A stretch of DNA of 48,441 bases from Euzebya rosea (GTDB lineage Bacteria; Actinomycetota; Nitriliruptoria; Euzebyales; Euzebyaceae): assembly GCF_003073135.1 (NCBI RefSeq), contig NZ_PGDQ01000025.1:1-48441 (forward strand). Reading direction: 5' to 3'. The translations under genes were made by a program, and so were the position numbers. Shown one piece after another: positions 44,467-48,441 of the stretch. Every line of letters begins with the position of its first letter. The stretch's first letter is position 1. A model generated the notes under the pieces. It did no database searches and was not told the origin of the DNA. It worked only from the letters and a program-made list of their open reading frames with translations.

Positions 44467-45291
44467 ATGCGACGCTTGTCGATCATGTTGGGCTGCACGC
44501 TTCTGGCGGTGGTGATGGCGTTGCCAGCAGGCGCCGCGACCACCACGGTGGTCGTGGCAGGAGACACCGCAGCGGCCGAGAACGAACCAGGCTGGATGTT
44601 CAACCGTGACACAACCACCTCGACCCCGTATGAGTTCACCAACGCCAAGGCGAGCATCGGGGCCGGCAGCGTGTACATCGAACCCATCGGGGGCACGAAC
44701 CGATTAGACAAGTTCATCGCCGAGTTGTTCGTGCTGACCCCGGTGGCGGAGATCGAGTCGCTCTCCTATGACTTCCTCATCGGGGCCGGCGGGACAGCGG
44801 CTGACGAGAACGAGTTCTACCTGAACGTGTACGCCAACTTCGGCGGGACACCGGAGACCAACTTCTACGATTGCCGCTACGACGTCGTGCCGACGACGGG
44901 CTCGACCTTGGACTGGACGACCGTGACGTTCGACACCTCGGCGAGCTACCCCGTTCATACCCGAGGAACGTCACCGGAGACCTGTCCCACCACTCCAGCT
45001 GCGATGGACTCCCTTCTGCCCGGTTCAACCATCCGGGTGTTCGCGATCAACGTCGGCGACACGTCGACGAGCGACGTCGGCCTGGACGGCTACCTCGACA
45101 ACGTGGTGCTGACCGGAGGCGGCGACACGACCGTCTACGACTTCGAGGTCGACGAGGACGGCAACGGTGTGGCTGACACGGCGCCGCCCACGAACAAGGA
45201 CGAGTGCAAGAAGGGCGGCTGGGCCACCTTCGACAACCCCTCGTTCCGCAACCAGGGGCAGTGCATCCAGTACGTGAACACCGGCCAGTAG
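44467..45291 (+). CDS. Secreted protein with C-terminal Cys mini-domain
   Basis: A 274-residue exported protein. The signal peptide (MRRLSIMLGCTLLAVVMALP, cleavage near AGAA) precedes a beta-sandwich-like domain of about 200 residues rich in Thr and Asp (SLSYDFLIGAGGTAADENEF). The last 30 residues read NKDECKKGGWATF then FRNQGQCIQYVNTG. I know this two-Cys pattern (KxxCKxGGW...FxNQGxCVxYV) from the C termini of many secreted actinobacterial proteins; its job is not established. GAGAGGGAACGCA precedes the ATG. A strong terminator follows, so it is probably monocistronic. Confidence 0.75.
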   Translation: MRRLSIMLGCTLLAVVMALPAGAATTTVVVAGDTAAAENEPGWMFNRDTTTSTPYEFTNAKASIGAGSVYIEPIGGTNRLDKFIAELFVLTPVAEIESLSYDFLIGAGGTAADENEFYLNVYANFGGTPETNFYDCRYDVVPTTGSTLDWTTVTFDTSASYPVHTRGTSPETCPTTPAAMDSLLPGSTIRVFAINVGDTSTSDVGLDGYLDNVVLTGGGDTTVYDFEVDEDGNGVADTAPPTNKDECKKGGWATFDNPSFRNQGQCIQYVNTGQ

Positions 45292-45301
45292 CGTCTGCTC
45301 G

Positions 45302-45334
45302 GTTGGCCGGCCCGGTACCACTGGGCCGGCCAAC
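45302..45334 (+). terminator. Terminator hairpin after the Cys mini-domain gene
   Basis: A perfect 12-bp stem, GTTGGCCGGCCC at 45302-45313 and its complement at 45323-45334, with a 9-base loop begins 11 bases after the stop codon. There is no T tract, as is common in high-GC genomes. Confidence 0.85.
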
Positions 45335-45634
45335 GTCGCGCTCGGGGACGAACTTCGGCCGGCGCCGAGGCCGCACACCGGTGCCTCTGCCTCGTCGAAC
45401 GGTGCTGACGCCTGATCTGGGACGCTGATGACCAGCCGGACCCGCCGAGTCCGGGTAGCGGCGGACCGGACCACCTGATGCACGTCCCGGGACTCCGGTC
45501 TGGACAAGCGTCCCATCGACACGGCGAGCAGCCGACCGACCCCCGAACAGCCCTCCAAGAGCCCGATGTCACACCCCAGGCGTACCTTGATCCGTACATC
45601 GAGAACTGGATTCCGGGAGGAGGTGAACGCGACG
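45335..45634. other. Intergenic region upstream of the DUF222/HNH gene
   Basis: Three hundred bases with no recognisable gene, repeat or RNA. The only clear signal is the GGGAGGAGG ribosome binding site at 45615-45623 serving the next gene. Confidence 0.4.
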
Positions 45635-47779
45635 ATGACCACGGCGGTGGACCGGCGGGTGGCTGGTCAGGACGAGGTGGGTGCAGCCGGATCGGGCAGC
45701 TGGTGGGGTGGCCGGTTGGCTGAGGTGTGGCTGTCGGAGGAGGACGTCGTCGCCTACCTCGCGGAGGACCTGCCCCAGGGTGGCTCGGCGGCCGCTGGGC
45801 GTGAACGGCAACCGGCTGGCGGTGGTGACGTGAGGGAGGTTGGGGAGGCCTGCTGTTGGGGTGGCCGGCTGGCGGAGGTGTGGCTTGCGGAGGAGGACGT
45901 CGCGGCCTACCTCGCCGAGCCACCGGACGACGAGGGAGGGCCATCCGGCGGTCCGGAGGGTGCCGGTGGCCCCCAGGGGGCCGGTGCACCCGTGGCCGGT
46001 GACGCCGCAGATGCCGGTGCCCTCGCGTCAGCTCACGTCGCGACGGATGCCGACGAGGCCCGTGCCGACCACGCGGATACCAGCAGGACAGGCGCCGGCA
46101 GGGCGGACGCCGGCAGGGCGGACGCCGGCGGCACGGGTGATCCGGTTGTGCTGGTGGGTGAGGCGCTGGGTGTCCTGGGCCGGTTGAACGACTGGCTGGC
46201 GGGCATGGCTGCCGGCACCGCCTCGGGGGTGACCAGCGACGGTTCCTCAGGGACCATTGAGCCCTGGACGGTCCGACGCGCGATGGAGGGACTCGCCGGG
46301 ATCGACGCGGCGTTGTCGGCGGCGCGTTTGCGGGGGATCGTGGCGGCTGATGTGGCGGGGTTGCCGTCTTCGGACGGGGCGGTGTCGTTGTCGGCGTGGG
46401 TGGCGGGGGTGTTCGGCCTGTCCGGGGCCACAGCGGCACGTGAGGTGCGTCTGGCGGTCGGGCTGGCTGACGAGGCGGAGGTGCTGGACCGGCTGCAGGC
46501 CGGGGTGATCTCGCGGGATCATGCGGCCGGGTTGGTCGCGGCGGCGGAGAAGCAGGCCGCCGATCAGGACGCCGCCGCCCGGGCCGAGGCCGCACGGCAG
46601 GACGCCGAACGCCAGGAGCGTCGTCTGGCTGATGAGCGGGCCCAGGCAGAAGCCGCCACCCTGGCGGAACGGATGCGGCTGGCCCGGGAAGCTGCTGCAC
46701 GCGAGGAACAGCTCGCCCGCGAGCGGGCCGAGGCTGCGCGGGAGCGGGCAGCGGCGGACGAGGCGGCCCGGAGGGCCCGCCAAGAGGCCCTGTTGGGATC
46801 GGCGGTGGCGGGGGCGTCGCCTGATCGGGTGCGGACCGAAGCCAATGCGATGCGGGCCGCTGATGTGGCGGCGCTGGAACGGGCGGTCGCGGCGCAGCGG
46901 GCCCGCCGATCGGTGACGTTCGGGTCGGATCGGATCACCGGGCAGACGGTCCTGCGGGTGGTGCTGACCGACACCGACCGCGAACTCCTCCACGCCGGCA
47001 TCGAGGCAGCCCACACCTTCGACCCGCCCAACACCCCCGAGGACGAACGACGAACCCCCGAGCAGCGTCGCTACGACGCGTTCCTCGACCTGATCACCGC
47101 CGGGCTGCATGCAGGTGAGCTGCCCACGTCGCGTGGCATCAAGCCCCACGTGACGGTGACCGTGCCGCTGACGACGTTGACGGGTGAGGCCGAGGTGGCC
47201 GGGGTGGCAGGGTTCGGGACGGTGGTCTCGCCGGAGACGGCGCGTCGGTTGGCGTGTGATGCCCGGTTGACCCGCGCGATCATCGATGCTCGGGGGATGC
47301 CGTTGGACATCGGTCGGACCACCAGGGCGTGGACGACAGCCCAGCACACCGCCGCCAACCTGTTGTTCGGTGGCTGTGCGTTCCCGACTGCTGATCGGAG
47401 GCCGTGTGGCAGGCCGATCGGTTGGACTGATCTGCATCACGTCCAGTGGTGGCGTCACGGCGGCCCCACCGATCAGGACAACGGGGTGCCGTTGTGCCGC
47501 CATCATCACAACGCGGTGCACCACGACGGCTGGCTGCTGGACTTCGACCTGCCCACCGGCACCGTCACCATCACCCGCACCCGCGAGGGTGAAACCGTGA
47601 CACGGACAACCAGGTTCCCCGACGACAACCCCAGACCCAGCATCGCCGACCCGACCACCAGCGCGGGGCCGGTCAGCACGGCAGCCGAGCTCGTGGACGG
47701 GACTGGTCAGGACTGTTCCGACCCGGACCGGGCTGGGCTGGACCGGGGCGACCCGGGCGATGGTCGACTACCGATCTGA
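45635..47779 (+). CDS. DUF222/13E12-type protein with C-terminal HNH endonuclease domain
   Basis: A 714-residue protein. The N-terminal 170 residues are unusual: the phrase WGGRLAEVWLSEEDVVAYLAE (about 24-44) recurs almost unchanged at about 75-95 as WGGRLAEVWLAEEDVAAYLA, then a Gly/Ala/Asp-rich linker follows. The DUF222 domain starts near residue 165 and is interrupted by a long charged helix (about 300-395, repeated EA and RE). The HNH nuclease motif DLHHVQWWRHGG...NGVPLCRHHHNAVHH lies at about 590-630. Such proteins are numerous and repetitive in actinobacteria; their role is unknown, and mobility or defence has been suggested. ATG 45635 follows GGGAGGAGG; a GTG at 45623 is the alternative. 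Confidence 0.88.
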   Translation: MTTAVDRRVAGQDEVGAAGSGSWWGGRLAEVWLSEEDVVAYLAEDLPQGGSAAAGRERQPAGGGDVREVGEACCWGGRLAEVWLAEEDVAAYLAEPPDDEGGPSGGPEGAGGPQGAGAPVAGDAADAGALASAHVATDADEARADHADTSRTGAGRADAGRADAGGTGDPVVLVGEALGVLGRLNDWLAGMAAGTASGVTSDGSSGTIEPWTVRRAMEGLAGIDAALSAARLRGIVAADVAGLPSSDGAVSLSAWVAGVFGLSGATAAREVRLAVGLADEAEVLDRLQAGVISRDHAAGLVAAAEKQAADQDAAARAEAARQDAERQERRLADERAQAEAATLAERMRLAREAAAREEQLARERAEAARERAAADEAARRARQEALLGSAVAGASPDRVRTEANAMRAADVAALERAVAAQRARRSVTFGSDRITGQTVLRVVLTDTDRELLHAGIEAAHTFDPPNTPEDERRTPEQRRYDAFLDLITAGLHAGELPTSRGIKPHVTVTVPLTTLTGEAEVAGVAGFGTVVSPETARRLACDARLTRAIIDARGMPLDIGRTTRAWTTAQHTAANLLFGGCAFPTADRRPCGRPIGWTDLHHVQWWRHGGPTDQDNGVPLCRHHHNAVHHDGWLLDFDLPTGTVTITRTREGETVTRTTRFPDDNPRPSIADPTTSAGPVSTAAELVDGTGQDCSDPDRAGLDRGDPGDGRLPI

Positions 47780-47801
47780 TCCGCACCCCGCCGCCGGCGG
47801 G

Positions 47802-47965
47802 GCCCTCGGGCTGCCTACAGCCAGAGGACCACGGCGAACGCACTGGGCACACCGCCTACGGCGACCCGGCGCTGTCGAGCCCCGAGCGGCCCGGGTCGAC
47901 GCCCTCGGGCTGCCTACAGCCAGAGGACCACGGCGAACGCACTGGGCACACCGCCTACGGCGACC
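47802..47965. repeat. 65-bp direct repeat at 99-bp period downstream of the HNH gene
   Basis: The 65 bases at 47802-47866 (starting GCCCTCGGGCTGCCTACAGC) recur identically at 47901-47965. The period of 99 bases is a multiple of three, and the plus-strand frame through both copies is open (PSGCLQPEDHGERTGHTAYG twice). This frame differs from that of the HNH gene, which stops at 47779, and remains open to the end of the window. It may be a frame-shifted continuation of the HNH protein tail or a repeat of non-coding origin. Confidence 0.8.
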
Positions 47966-48190
47966 ATCCCGAGTGGGACGATCCCCAAGTGGTTCGTGAA
48001 GGGGCTCTGACCCCCTCGGTCGCCGACGAAGCCCCCGAGCTACCTGCATCCGACGACAGCCCTGGCTGGCCGCCCCATCGCCAGACCGCTGACCTTGGCC
48101 GGTCCGGGACCAAGCCGGACCTCCATTGCCTCAATCCGACGCCTCGAGCGCTCCATCGCCAGTCGCTCACTGCAACGGCCAGTCCTCGCG

Positions 48191-48441
48191 CCTGTCGTTG
48201 TGGTGCGACCAGCCCGATCCGACACTGGAGCGTGGCGTCGAGCATCGCGGACTGCCCCTCGCGCCCGCGCCCTGTCGCTGTGAGGTGCGACCACCCCCAT
48301 CTGGCACCCGACCGCAGGCGTCGCACATCGCGCACGCCAACCGCCTCGCCCCACGCCCTGTCGCTGCGAGGTGCGACCAGCCCCACCCGGCACCCGACCG
48401 CAGGCGTCGCACATCGCGCACGCCAACCGCCTCGCCCCACG
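48191..48441. repeat. Approximately 86-bp tandem repeat running off the window end
   Basis: A unit starting CCTGTCGCTG is found at 48271 and 48357, 86 bases apart and nearly identical (differences mainly near CACCCCCATCT versus CAGCCCCACCC). A diverged copy begins at 48191, 80 bases before. The third full copy ends at the window edge, so the array may continue. The period is not a multiple of three, which argues against coding. Each unit holds GTCGCACATCGCGCACGC, which is nearly self-complementary. Confidence 0.75.

Noticed and set aside
45135-46700. 521-residue minus-strand Pro/Arg-rich frame opposite the HNH gene
   Set aside because: Shadow of GC-rich coding sequence; the plus strand has clear DUF222 and HNH motifs.

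Overview
The window is a high-GC chromosomal segment from an actinobacterium. The high G+C, GTG starts, overlapping genes, PF04122-type cell-wall-binding repeats, strongly acidic surface proteins and DUF222/HNH genes suggest a deep-branching, possibly marine or salt-adapted lineage such as the Nitriliruptoria/Euzebya group. That placement is inference from gene style only. No rRNA, convincing tRNA or CRISPR array was seen.

Left part (1-15.7 kb, high GC): the tail of a possible Uma2-family protein, an AAA ATPase with three phased 14-bp repeats abutting its ATG, leuA, a malEFG-type sugar ABC importer without its own ATPase, and a divergent LacI-family regulator with a paired operator-like motif between them. 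Next come two extremely Asp/Glu-rich surface proteins (one with a cell-wall-binding repeat) beside a NarL-type two-component system, a secreted M28 peptidase, a 4HBT thioesterase and a secreted M23 protein with two peptidoglycan-binding domains. Strong hairpins sit at the convergent gene ends.

Middle part (15.7-34.7 kb): a surface-polysaccharide locus read almost entirely on the minus strand. Starting from the promoter side (34.5 kb), a compact lower-GC operon encodes a GT2 glycosyltransferase, two DegT-family PLP enzymes, a split transketolase, a monotopic phosphoglycosyl transferase, a GNAT acetyltransferase, a methyltransferase, a Wzy-type polymerase and a Wzx-type flippase. Nearly all junctions overlap by a few bases. 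After a gene-free stretch of about 790 bp come a Wzz/BY-kinase fusion, a DUF4012 membrane protein, a membrane-anchored surface protein, a protein with three cell-wall-binding repeats and a WbpM/CapD-type dehydratase. The drop in GC suggests that the core of the island was acquired horizontally. The split transketolase plus two PLP enzymes point to an unusual amino or ketose-derived sugar.

Right part (34.7-48.4 kb): GC rises abruptly at a TrpB2-type tryptophan synthase beta chain and a YdcF-family protein. Then follow a heavily frameshifted secreted beta-helix-like pseudogene, a TylF-type O-methyltransferase, a frameshifted DoxX-like membrane pseudogene, a large secreted BNR/VPS10-type beta-propeller protein, a two-gene operon of unknown exported proteins, and a secreted protein ending in a Cys-containing mini-domain. 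The segment ends with a DUF222/HNH protein carrying an N-terminal internal duplication. Behind it lies a repeat zone: a 65-bp unit repeated at a 99-bp period in an open frame, then an approximately 86-bp tandem repeat running off the window end.
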